Assembly: GCA_903970295.1 (NCBI GenBank) | Contig: CAJCHQ010000389.1 | Location: 1-7,743 of the forward strand | DNA length: 7,743 nt | Reading direction: 5' to 3' | DNA from: Bryobacterales bacterium | GTDB lineage: Bacteria > Cyanobacteriota > Vampirovibrionia > Obscuribacterales > Obscuribacteraceae | Shown here: in pieces, positions 1-6,690 of the stretch | How the letters are laid out: the number at the start of each line of letters is the position of its first letter | How positions within the stretch are numbered: the stretch's first letter is position 1 | The notes under the pieces: model-generated | What the model was told of the DNA's origin: nothing | Seen by the model: the letters and a program-made list of their open reading frames with translations, nothing else | The model's database searches: none | Translations under genes and position numbers: made by a program

Positions 1-2632
1 TTACGAATAGAGTACCGCCGGCGCTGAAGAAGACGGAGCCGCCGACATCACCTGCCGCCGTCCCGCCAGTCGCTTCCAGGAAAAATCGATTGCCGCCGGT
101 GGCACCGATGGTTTGCTGCAGCAGAGTATTGGCGTTAATCGAGATCAGACCGCCAGTGGTTGGTCCGTTAGCATAGATCGAGAACGGAGTCGTTGCTTGA
201 TTCAAGTATTGAAGGGTGGTGAAATTGAGCTGGACTCCGCCACCGACACCAGCGTCAGGTACAGTCGTAAGAGAAGAAAATGGCAATACCACCGTTGTAC
301 CCGCGAGCCCCCAGCCATTGGGATTGGCAATCACCAATTGGTTGCCAATTTGAGTGGTATTCTGCGAATTGAGAACGATGCCACCAGCATCTAGATTACC
401 GGTCCCGGTCAGATAAATATTGACCGTATTGTCGAACGACGACGTCATGGCGGTACTGACGGTGCCGCCAATATTGACCACGCCGGCATTACTGACGGTC
501 AATGTGGCTGCACTGACCGACGCAGTGGCGCTGCCAGGTGCCGAGAAAAAGACATTGGCACTGGTGGTGTTCATTTGCACACCAATATTTTGCGCCGTCA
601 TCTTGCCTTCGAAATCGGCCGTGTTGGATGCAGTTATTGAAATATTGGCTGCACTGAAGGTGGTGCCAGCGAATTGGTAGTAGGCCCCTGTGTTGCCCAG
701 ACTGGCATTGCCACCGATATTGATGCTACCGCTTTGCACGAAGTTGCCGATGCCCTGTTCAGTCAGGGTGCCTTGCGCCGTTATATTGCCGAAGTTGACC
801 GAGCCATAGCCCGTCGGGCCGAGTGTGAAACCGCCGATTGTCGCACCGTTGACAATCTGAAATGGATAGAACGTATCAGTGCCCTTGACTGTACCTAGAA
901 CCTGTGGTTCAGCAGCAGCAATGAGGACGTTGCCGGTATCGAAGTAACCATGGCTGGTGCCGCCACTGGAGCTGATACTACCCATTTGAATCGCCGAGCC
1001 AGACGACACACCGCCGGCAATGATGTTGACATTGCCGTTATTACCCGTGCCCTGACCGCTGGCTGTGATTACGACGTTGAGGGGCAAGGTAATCGTGCCC
1101 GACCCGGTGCCGCTGCCCAGATAAGCAATCATGTTGACGTCGCCGCCACTGCCATTGGCTGCAGTCCCGAACGTGGAGATCAAGCTGACAGGAGCGCCGC
1201 CGCCATGACCGCCGGTGAGGTCGATCAAGCCACCGGTAGCCGAGCCGGCGCCGATGTTGGACGTGTTGGTCAGAGTCAAGACCGTGCCCCAGTTCGGGCC
1301 ATAAGGATTGATTGTGCTGCCGATAGTGGTCCCATCATTGGTGGTGAAACTGGCTCCAGCTATCAGGGTCAGCTCACCGCCGTCCGGTCCCGATGTATTG
1401 AGTGAGCCACCATCACTGGTGATGTTTCCTGAAGCAACAATTGCCAGAGGGACGCCGTTAGTCACACCGACCGAGCCGGTGATCAAAATATTGCCCTGGT
1501 TATAGTAGGTAGGGTCGCCGCTGATGCTTTGGTTGCCCAGATTCAAAGTCGGAGAAACTGTCGCCACGTGCGAAACGCCGGCATTAACATTCAACTGACC
1601 GCTGACGTCGCCCGACACATATGATGTACCAGTGCCGGTATTGACGTTCAATTGTTGCGAATTCAAAGTGCCGCCCAGAACATTGACGTTATTGGCGCCG
1701 CTGTAGCTCGGCTCGCGGAAGTTGATGTTGCCTTGCGCTGAAACCAGACCGCCGGTATTTTGCAAAGTGATCGTGTTTGGGCTGGTGAAATTGACGTCCG
1801 CGCCTGTCGATTTGATCGTGCCGCTGTTGGTGATCGTGCCCGAGTTGAGATTGAGGTTGCCTGTTGCCGAGATCGTGCCGGCGTTGGTGATTGCATCTGC
1901 CGCTAACGTCAAGGCAGTCGGGCTATGAGTGGTGCCATCGGTTGTAATCACACCAGTGGCAGTGTTGGTGATCGTGCCTGCCTGGATAGTGGCACTACCA
2001 GTGGTGCCGGCGAGCGCCTGAATCGTGCCTGAATTCAACAGTTGTCCAGCAATATTCAAAGTGCTGAGCGAATCATTGAGCTTAACGTTCGTGGGCACGG
2101 TCAATGAACTGATACTGCCAAGCGGTTGCGCTGTCTGGTTGTTTAATGTGAAACTGCCACCAGTGGCTTGACCATGCGTATTGAGAGTGAGGGTTTGGCT
2201 GCTGCCGGCAAGAACCTGGTCGGCTGCCGCGAGCTCAGCAGCTGTGACTTTTGTGTTCAAACCAACGACATCGGTCTTGCCACCGACGTTGATCGTGATG
2301 CTTTTAAAATTTCCCAGGGTGCTGGCTGAAATGTTGGCTGCGGTGGAAGACAAATTCAGCTGCTGAGCTTGCGTCGCCGCCGCGCTATGAGTGGTTGTCG
2401 TGCTGCCCGTCTGAGTCGGGTGAACGACAGTCGAGGTATTGTGCACAACCGGCGTCGTCACCGTCTGGTGCGTCGTCACGGGCGTCGGCACTGGGGCGAC
2501 AGTATGAGCCATGGCGGCTGAGGTGGAAGCGAAAAACAGCAGACCGACCGTCTTGCTCAGATAGCATTCGCGAATGCTCCGGGTACCATCGACTCGAGTG
2601 ATCCCAATATTGCGAAGGGGGCTGGTTAGCAT
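1..2632 (-). CDS. Large secreted beta-strand-repeat adhesin-like protein (N-terminal 877 residues; 3' end outside window)
   Basis: I translated one continuous reading frame without a stop from the ATG at 2632-2630 to the window edge, giving 877 codons. An AAGAGG Shine-Dalgarno lies 7 nt upstream of this ATG. The first ~27 residues are a long basic leader (including MLTSPLRN). A hydrophobic stretch TVGLLFFASTSA follows, then AMA at about residues 40-42, a likely signal peptidase I site. Residues ~43-85 are a Thr/Pro/Val/His-rich linker. The rest is rich in Gly, Ser, Thr, Asn, Ala and Ile, with short strand-like units such as GTITN, GNINF, LNVN and GTITLP, typical of right-handed beta-helix surface proteins. 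I see no Cys after residue 23 and only two Trp. I did not recognise a clear haemagglutination-activity (TPS) domain. The likely role is adhesion or surface-layer structure, an inference from composition. The secretion route cannot be judged without the C-terminus. Confidence 0.8.
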   Translation of the reverse strand, partial: MLTSPLRNIGITRVDGTRSIRECYLSKTVGLLFFASTSAAMAHTVAPVPTPVTTHQTVTTPVVHNTSTVVHPTQTGSTTTTHSAAATQAQQLNLSSTAANISASTLGNFKSITINVGGKTDVVGLNTKVTAAELAAADQVLAGSSQTLTLNTHGQATGGSFTLNNQTAQPLGSISSLTVPTNVKLNDSLSTLNIAGQLLNSGTIQALAGTTGSATIQAGTITNTATGVITTDGTTHSPTALTLAADAITNAGTISATGNLNLNSGTITNSGTIKSTGADVNFTSPNTITLQNTGGLVSAQGNINFREPSYSGANNVNVLGGTLNSQQLNVNTGTGTSYVSGDVSGQLNVNAGVSHVATVSPTLNLGNQSISGDPTYYNQGNILITGSVGVTNGVPLAIVASGNITSDGGSLNTSGPDGGELTLIAGASFTTNDGTTIGSTINPYGPNWGTVLTLTNTSNIGAGSATGGLIDLTGGHGGGAPVSLISTFGTAANGSGGDVNMIAYLGSGTGSGTITLPLNVVITASGQGTGNNGNVNIIAGGVSSGSAIQMGSISSSGGTSHGYFDTGNVLIAAAEPQVLGTVKGTDTFYPFQIVNGATIGGFTLGPTGYGSVNFGNITAQGTLTEQGIGNFVQSGSINIGGNASLGNTGAYYQFAGTTFSAANISITASNTADFEGKMTAQNIGVQMNTTSANVFFSAPGSATASVSAATLTVSNAGVVNIGGTVSTAMTSSFDNTVNIYLTGTGNLDAGGIVLNSQNTTQIGNQLVIANPNGWGLAGTTVVLPFSSLTTVPDAGVGGGVQLNFTTLQYLNQATTPFSIYANGPTTGGLISINANTLLQQTIGATGGNRFFLEATGGTAAGDVGGSVFFSAGGTLFV
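1826..1978 (-). repeat. Short degenerate coding repeats (GT-I-T-N units) in the adhesin gene
   Basis: The plus-strand 15-mer gttggtgatcgtgcc occurs exactly at 1826-1840 and 1964-1978. A related sequence, gatcgtgccggcgttggtga, lies between them at 1871-1890. On the coding strand these encode G-T-I-T-N or G-T-I-S-A turns, spaced by roughly 19-33 residues around residues 215-290. They look like the rungs of a beta-helix and not a mobile or regulatory repeat. Confidence 0.45.
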
Positions 2633-2639
2633 GAAACAT

Positions 2640-2645
2640 CCTCTT
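2640..2645 (-). promoter_or_regulatory. Ribosome binding site of the adhesin gene
   Basis: AAGAGG on the minus strand lies 7 nt before the ATG at 2632. It decides the frame. Another ATG (2639-2637) lies only 7 nt upstream in a different frame, directly abutting the AAGAGG, and leads to a short non-repetitive product. Confidence 0.55.
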
Positions 2646-2707
2646 GACTGCGCCAAATAAAGCCTCGGGTAATTGCATCGGCTGGACGCCAAGAAGTACG
2701 ATTCCGC

Positions 2708-2719
2708 GGCTTGCAAGCC
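2708..2719. promoter_or_regulatory. 12 bp perfect palindrome in the adhesin leader
   Basis: GGCTTGCAAGCC equals its own reverse complement. It has no central loop, so it suits a dimeric DNA-binding protein better than an RNA hairpin. It sits about 76 bp upstream of the adhesin start codon in a gap with no gene. Function is inferred from position only, and a chance occurrence is possible. Confidence 0.3.
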
Positions 2720-2797
2720 TTAGCAAATTAGCATGCGGCCAAGGCAGGCGCAAGTTTATATGGGGAATTCAGAAGCGAAGAGACTGAAGTCTATAGA

Positions 2798-2825
2798 AAT
2801 ATAATCTGTCAATCCAGGACGGCAA
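2798..2825 (-). promoter_or_regulatory. Candidate sigma70-type promoter for the adhesin gene
   Basis: On the minus strand, TTGCCG (2825-2820; 4 of 6 matches to the -35 consensus) is followed after 16 bp by TATATT (2803-2798; 5 of 6 matches to the -10). It overlaps the last codons of the upstream propeller gene and would give a leader of about 155 nt. A second -10-like TATAAA lies at 2760-2755 but lacks a good -35. Without a promoter here, the adhesin would depend on read-through from the upstream pair. Confidence 0.3.
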
Positions 2826-3741
2826 TACCGATCCCTGACTTGCCGTAGTCATTTCCATTATATAGAAGATAAAACTTGCCATCCCAGGGAAAAACACAGG
2901 GGTAACTGATCATTCGACTTTCCCAGTCGTTTTCAGGTGAACGGTCGATACCCACGCGCTCGTCAAGACGAGTCCAATCAATGCCGTCGTTCGACTCAGC
3001 GTAACCGAGCTTGTAATATTCGCCCCTGAATGAGTACCACATTCTAAATTTGCCATCTTCATAGAGAACGCAAGGTCGGGCGAAAGCATATTCATCTTCA
3101 CTTTCGATATTGATTGCAATCTTGCCGTCGCGCTGCCAATCAATGCCATCCTCCGAGCGGGCGAATTTGATGATGTGTTGCATATCTCGTTCATCGGCAC
3201 CCCAGCTCAAATTGGAGCCGTACCACATGAGCCAGTCATTTTTGGACCGACGCATCACCCACGGATAAGAGAGCGAAAAGGGATCGACAGCATTGCGATC
3301 GACGATTGGAGCAAGAGAAAACTTTTCGAATTTATCGGAACCAGGCTCGGCAATCGCCAGCCCGATGCTGTTCCGCCAGGGAACCGTAACACCCAGGTTC
3401 CAACCGATGTAATAGAGGTAGCGAGTGCCGTCGTCGAGTTTGACGATTGAAGCCATTGAAGTGCCGCTGTCGTCGAACATACCGGCTTGACCAAAAGTCA
3501 AAACCGGCTCGGTGGAAAGATTGAAATAATCGTGGGGCGAGGAAATATTGAAATCGAAGCAGGCAATGCTCGCTCGATTCGTCACATCGCGGCAACTGAA
3601 AAAGACTCTGAAATTGCCGTTACCCAGGGTTTCGACAAAAGAGTTGGCCGCGTGAGTCATCATCCATGGTGGCGTTTCAGGGGTCCTAAAAATTAGCCCC
3701 AGCTTCTTCCAGGTCGCCTTTGTTTTCCAAGCCACTGGCAT
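2809..3741 (-). CDS. Five-bladed beta-propeller glycosidase-like protein (GH43/GH32/GH130-like fold)
   Basis: The protein has 310 residues and no signal peptide or membrane helix, so it is probably cytoplasmic. Blade-like repeats are visible. MASIVKLDDGTRYLYYIG (96-113), SYPWVMRRSKNDWLMWYG (158-175), ARPCVLYEDGKFRMWYSF (221-238) and SYPCVFPWDGKFYLLYNG (279-296) share a pattern of strand, turn with D/N-G, and aromatic-rich strand. S-x-D-G-I-D-W occurs twice (196-202 and 250-256), as in many glycosidase propellers. The N-terminal HAANSFVE...FRVFFSCRD (30-52) resembles the substrate-proximal first blade. I recall related ~300-residue proteins in surface-polysaccharide loci, but I cannot name the substrate or assign catalytic acids, so transfer, hydrolysis or mere sugar binding are all possible. 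The start ATG at 3741 follows the preceding stop by one base, with AAGGG inside the upstream gene's last codons, indicating translational coupling. Confidence 0.85.
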   Translation of the reverse strand: MPVAWKTKATWKKLGLIFRTPETPPWMMTHAANSFVETLGNGNFRVFFSCRDVTNRASIACFDFNISSPHDYFNLSTEPVLTFGQAGMFDDSGTSMASIVKLDDGTRYLYYIGWNLGVTVPWRNSIGLAIAEPGSDKFEKFSLAPIVDRNAVDPFSLSYPWVMRRSKNDWLMWYGSNLSWGADERDMQHIIKFARSEDGIDWQRDGKIAINIESEDEYAFARPCVLYEDGKFRMWYSFRGEYYKLGYAESNDGIDWTRLDERVGIDRSPENDWESRMISYPCVFPWDGKFYLLYNGNDYGKSGIGIAVLD

Positions 3742-3742
3742 C

Positions 3743-4621
3743 TTACCCTTGCCCTTTGCGATAGAGTCTCTCCGTCTCTGGTTTGTAGTATTCGTCCAGA
3801 CTGGTGACCACGCGCGTGTAATATCCGAGCAATTGCTGGGTGCGTGGCGCCTGTTTCAGCACGGCTTCCTCACCCAGAGCGCGGACATAATCAAGCTGTT
3901 GCTTGATCCACGAGCGCGTGAACTGATGGTTGATGCCGAGGCGATCTTTGCCAGATTCGTTGCGTCCGGCTGCATGCCACAATGTCGAATCGAAAATGAG
4001 CATCGAACCAGCCGGACACTCGACTGCCTGCGCTAGTTTAGGCAAAACGGAAAACTCCGGCGCCTGCATTTTTTGATGGCTGCCCGGCACGAGCAAAGTG
4101 CCACCGTTTTTGGCCGTAAACTCGTCGATCGCAAACATGATATTGATCGAAGCCAAATATTGATTGAGCACTCGCGGAAAGTCCATGTGAAAACGCAGTT
4201 GGAATACCGCTTCGGTATTTTCATCGGGTGCGAATGTAGGCAATATGAAACCATTTTGCAGATGCATGATCGCGGTATTACCGACGGTGTGATCTACGAC
4301 TGTCAAAAGCTCGGGAATTTCCAGAAACTTAAAGAAGAACGGTTCGTGCTTCATCATCAGGCGCAAAACACCCACTTCGTTAGCGGCTTTCAGCCTGGGC
4401 AATCCAATTTCTTTGAGAATCTGTTCGTTGGCCCTGTACATCGCTAGCCTGGCGGCATCAAGAAAATCCGGCTCGAGAACATTCTGGACAACGGCAAAAC
4501 CGACGCACGACAATGAGTTCAGCGCCCGGCTCAACCAGTCGGGGTCACTTTTATGCGTAACGCCTACTGACTCATTCACTAATTTGGCATCGACATTCCG
4601 TTTTTGCATAATTTCATTCAT
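3743..4621 (-). CDS. Phytanoyl-CoA dioxygenase (PhyH) family Fe(II)/2-oxoglutarate-dependent oxygenase
   Basis: The protein has 292 residues, the usual length for bacterial PhyH proteins, and is probably cytosolic. The iron triad is intact: H-x-D at 145-147 (in FHMDFPR) and distal His216 (in LWHAAGRN). Arg227 (in GKDRLGIN) lies 11 residues after the His, where this family binds the 2-oxoglutarate carboxylate. The core strand [11 protein letters not shown] (172-182) and the N-terminal [18 protein letters not shown] (41-58) are typical of the family. Known members hydroxylate lipids, phosphonates, amino acids or natural-product scaffolds, and the substrate here cannot be read from the sequence. 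It is the first gene of a minus-strand pair with the propeller protein. The start ATG at 4621 lacks a clear Shine-Dalgarno. ATG codons at 4621 and 4609 (Met1, Met5) are both possible. Confidence 0.9.
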   Translation of the reverse strand: MNEIMQKRNVDAKLVNESVGVTHKSDPDWLSRALNSLSCVGFAVVQNVLEPDFLDAARLAMYRANEQILKEIGLPRLKAANEVGVLRLMMKHEPFFFKFLEIPELLTVVDHTVGNTAIMHLQNGFILPTFAPDENTEAVFQLRFHMDFPRVLNQYLASINIMFAIDEFTAKNGGTLLVPGSHQKMQAPEFSVLPKLAQAVECPAGSMLIFDSTLWHAAGRNESGKDRLGINHQFTRSWIKQQLDYVRALGEEAVLKQAPRTQQLLGYYTRVVTSLDEYYKPETERLYRKGQG

Positions 4622-4669
4622 TTATAAGGACCGCGAGAGGTTAACAGCTATTAAGATGAGAAGCCAACA

Positions 4670-4698
4670 ATTCTAGGACAGCTGAAAAGCGGCAAACA
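4670..4698 (-). promoter_or_regulatory. Weak candidate promoter for the PhyH/propeller pair
   Basis: On the minus strand, TAGAAT (4675-4670; 5 of 6 matches to the -10) lies 17 bp downstream of TGTTTG (4698-4693), or 15 bp downstream of TTTGCC (4696-4691). Both are poor -35 boxes. The implied leader is about 40 nt. It is supported mainly by position in the divergent gap. Confidence 0.25.
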
Positions 4699-4788
4699 GA
4701 GTGAATGTTTAAGTTTCCGCCGACCAGCCCTCGTGATCGGTACCAATCTATTTATGCACTGTCGCTTATGAGGCTTATCTCGAGCACC

Positions 4789-4818
4789 TTGCAACCGGTA
4801 AAAGCGCCTGAGTATAAT
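4789..4818 (+). promoter_or_regulatory. Sigma70-type promoter of the glycosyltransferase operon
   Basis: TTGCAA (4789-4794; 4 of 6 matches) is followed after 18 bp by a perfect TATAAT (4813-4818). Transcription would start near 4825, leaving a leader of about 27 nt before the ATG at 4852. The promoter lies inside the longer reading frame that begins at 4705, which argues that the longer frame is not the translated form. Confidence 0.6.
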
Positions 4819-4823
4819 CGGCA

Positions 4824-4838
4824 TCTATTTCAAATAGA
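4824..4838. promoter_or_regulatory. 15 bp inverted repeat over the predicted transcription start (possible operator)
   Basis: TCTATTT-C-AAATAGA is a perfect 7 bp dyad around one base. It starts 6 bp after the TATAAT and covers the likely +1 site, the usual place for a repressor site. Another TCTATTT half-site occurs at 4747-4753, 77 bp upstream. With a one-base centre it is a poor RNA hairpin. No regulator gene is present in the window. Confidence 0.4.
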
Positions 4839-4851
4839 GACCCGCGATCAG

Positions 4852-5910
4852 ATGACCTCCAACTCACAAACCAGTCCACAGTCCGTAATCGATTTCGCAC
4901 CGGCGACCCTTTTAGCCGACCGCGATGCGGCAATGACAACCCGCACCGGCACGCAACCAGTTGAAATCAGCGTAGTCATTCCCACCTATCGCGCTGAGGG
5001 CTGTCTCGATGCTTTGCACAAGCGTCTGACCGAGTCTCTGCAGGCAATCGGCAAAAATTACGAGATTATTTTCGTTGAGGATTGTGGTCCCGACAACTCA
5101 TGGGCTGTCTTGAAAAAAATGGCTGATGCCGATGAACATGTCCTGGCTTTCAAGTTGAGCCGCAACTTCGGTCAACATATGGCGATCACAGCGGGTTTAT
5201 CTAAAGCACGCGGCAACTGGACGATCGTCATGGACTGCGATGGGCAAGATCCGCCAGAATTGATCGGCGAGCTATATGAAAAAGCTCTCACGGGACACGA
5301 TATAGTTTTTGCCAAACGTAAACAACGCACCCACAGCCAACTGAGAAGACTGGCCAGCAAGACTTATTTTGCCCTCGTCAATATGTTCGGTGTGACCAAT
5401 GCCGGTGGTCATTACGGCAGCTTCACGATTATTTCGCACAAGGTGCGAGAAGCCTTTCTCAAATTTTCCGATGTGAATCGGCATTACTTGATGATTCTCG
5501 TCTGGCTCGGCTTCGACATTGCCGATATCGAATACGAGCAAGCACAAAGGTACTCGGGCGAAAGCTCCTACAGTTTGTATGCGCTGATTAGATTAGCAGT
5601 GGAAGGAGTTTTCTTCCAAACCACCAGCCTGCTTAAAGCCATAGTTTTACTCGGTTTCGGGGTATCGCTTGCCGGCTCGATTCTCGCTTGCTGGGAAGTG
5701 GTCGAATTCTTTTATCGTGGTGCTCAACCAGGCTGGACCAGCGTCACCGTGATCACACTCTTGCTGGGCGGCGTCATTCTGATCAGCCAGGGCATCGTCG
5801 GATTGTATGTAGGCGAGATTTTCGATCAAGTGAAAGAGCGTCCGCTTTTTGTCATCGCCCAGGAATATCATCCCCATCTTGCTGCTGCCGCGAGCGCGGT
5901 CCAAGTTTGA
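4852..5910 (+). CDS. Family 2 glycosyltransferase, DPM1/GtrB/ArnC-like, membrane-anchored (polyprenyl-phosphate sugar transferase)
   Basis: From the ATG at 4852 the protein has 352 residues. An N-terminal ~35-residue polar tail precedes the GT-A domain, which opens with ISVVIPTYRAEG (~39-50). Family residues are visible: VEDCGPDNS (~75-83), LSRNFGQHMAITAGL (~102-116), the D-x-D in VMDCDGQDPPE (Asp128/Asp130) and the RYSGESSY box (~233-240). Two C-terminal hydrophobic helices (~259-281 and ~296-319) follow, the arrangement of enzymes that move a sugar from a nucleotide donor to undecaprenyl phosphate at the inner membrane face. Donor and acceptor are not readable, and a lipid-glycan role is inferred from the family. 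An in-frame ATG at 4705 would add 49 residues (401 in total). I reject it because a strong promoter and an inverted repeat lie within that extension, though no strong Shine-Dalgarno precedes 4852. The acyltransferase gene follows after 22 bp, probably in the same operon. Confidence 0.88.
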   Translation: MTSNSQTSPQSVIDFAPATLLADRDAAMTTRTGTQPVEISVVIPTYRAEGCLDALHKRLTESLQAIGKNYEIIFVEDCGPDNSWAVLKKMADADEHVLAFKLSRNFGQHMAITAGLSKARGNWTIVMDCDGQDPPELIGELYEKALTGHDIVFAKRKQRTHSQLRRLASKTYFALVNMFGVTNAGGHYGSFTIISHKVREAFLKFSDVNRHYLMILVWLGFDIADIEYEQAQRYSGESSYSLYALIRLAVEGVFFQTTSLLKAIVLLGFGVSLAGSILACWEVVEFFYRGAQPGWTSVTVITLLLGGVILISQGIVGLYVGEIFDQVKERPLFVIAQEYHPHLAAAASAVQV

Positions 5911-5922
5911 TTTAAAAGTTTG

Positions 5923-5926
5923 AAGG
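5923..5926 (+). promoter_or_regulatory. Ribosome binding site supporting a TTG start
   Basis: AAGG lies 6 nt before the TTG at 5933. There is no ATG or GTG start near the N-terminal Rossmann motif, so this site decides the start. The stretch also holds GTTTGATTT twice (5905-5913 and 5926-5934). The first copy covers the glycosyltransferase stop codon and the second the TTG start. Confidence 0.6.
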
Positions 5927-5932
5927 TTTGAT

Positions 5933-6595
5933 TTGAAGAATCTAGTTTTATTTGGCACCGGGCAAATAGCCGAACTAGCCCACTATTATTTTTCCAAAGA
6001 TAGTGACTACAGAGTTGTCGCATTCACGGTCGACAGTAAGTTTATCGAGGGCGATCTCTATCTGGGACTGCCGGTTTTGCCCTTCGAGACAGTCGAGCAA
6101 AACTTTTCCCCTGAGAACAACGATCTGTTTGTCGCCGTTAGCTACGCAAAAATGAATCGCGTGCGCCGGGAGAAATTCGCTGCCGCCCGAGAAAAAGGCT
6201 ATAGCTTACCGAGCTACGTCAGCTCGCGAGCCTGTGTGTTCGACAACGTTGTGTACGGCGATAATTGTTTCATTCTCGAAAACAATGTCATCCAGCCGTT
6301 CGTCAAAATCGGCGCTAATTGCACGCTCTGGAGCGGCAATCACATCGGTCACCATTCGGTGATCGAAGACAACGTCTTCATCGCCTCACACGTAGTCATC
6401 TCTGGGGGTGTCACTGTCGGTCAAGGTTGCTTCCTGGGAGTCAACTCGACTCTGCGCGATCACATCACACTTGGGGAAGAGACTGTCGTCGGTGCCGGTG
6501 CGCTGATCCTGTCAAACACAGAACCGCATTCGGTATATGTCGGCAGCAAAACAGAGGCTAGGACGGTTAAAAGTTACGATTTGAAGCGAATGTAA
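5933..6595 (+). CDS. NeuD/PglD-type sugar O- or N-acyltransferase (left-handed beta-helix)
   Basis: The protein has 220 residues, the normal length for the family. The N-terminal part starts with NLVLFGTGQIAELA (3-16), the Rossmann-like sugar-nucleotide-binding half seen in PglD and NeuD. From ~100 onward come hexapeptide-like turns (VVYGDN, VKIGAN, SVIEDN, VTVGQG, ITLGEE, TVVGAG), the left-handed beta-helix that binds acetyl-CoA or another acyl-CoA. HIGHHSVIEDN (137-147) contains the His cluster where family members keep the catalytic base; His141 is my best guess. The start is TTG at 5933, with AAGG 6 nt before it. It is cytoplasmic and probably co-transcribed with the glycosyltransferase, so it likely acylates a nucleotide- or lipid-linked sugar made for the same glycan. 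The exact sugar, and O- versus N-acylation, cannot be decided. Confidence 0.88.
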   Translation: MKNLVLFGTGQIAELAHYYFSKDSDYRVVAFTVDSKFIEGDLYLGLPVLPFETVEQNFSPENNDLFVAVSYAKMNRVRREKFAAAREKGYSLPSYVSSRACVFDNVVYGDNCFILENNVIQPFVKIGANCTLWSGNHIGHHSVIEDNVFIASHVVISGGVTVGQGCFLGVNSTLRDHITLGEETVVGAGALILSNTEPHSVYVGSKTEARTVKSYDLKRM

Positions 6596-6597
6596 TC

Positions 6598-6646
6598 GTC
6601 TGCCCGGCTGGACCTAAAGGGAATTACCTGGCAGATTCTTTCGTAT
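6598..6646 (+). terminator. Weak candidate terminator or hairpin after the acyltransferase gene
   Basis: GTCTGCC (6598-6604) can pair with GGCAGAT (6630-6636) across a long ~25 nt loop, followed by a T-rich stretch (6636-6649). The loop is long and the stem short for an intrinsic terminator. The remaining gap to 6690 contains a GATAAT (6650-6655) without a convincing -35, so the downstream gene may be read through or have its own weak promoter. Confidence 0.2.
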
Positions 6647-6690
6647 TTTGATAATTTCGGGAAGTTGCCAAAGACAATCGAGAATGCGAG

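Noticed and set aside
113..1505. Several plus-strand open frames (113-394, 420-680, 674-898, 950-1405, 1308-1505)
   Set aside because: They lie antisense to the continuous adhesin frame, overlap each other in different frames and have no recognisable protein features. They result from its repetitive, low-stop composition.
1663..1896. Minus-strand 77-codon frame inside the adhesin gene
   Set aside because: It is the same DNA read in another frame of the repeat region. The Ser/Thr/Arg-rich product is a composition artefact.
2385..2753. Minus-strand 122-codon frame across the adhesin start
   Set aside because: It is out of frame with the adhesin, and its product is Arg/His/Asp/Pro-rich with no signal peptide. 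The overlapping MLTSPLRN frame has the ribosome site, the signal peptide and an 877-codon extension.
2780..2791. AGACT-GA-AGTCT near the end of the propeller gene as a terminator
   Set aside because: The loop is only two bases, the stem is five pairs, and no T-run follows on the minus strand.
4073..4447. Plus-strand 124-codon frame opposite the PhyH gene
   Set aside because: It is antisense to a gene with an intact catalytic triad and family motifs. The product resembles no family I know.
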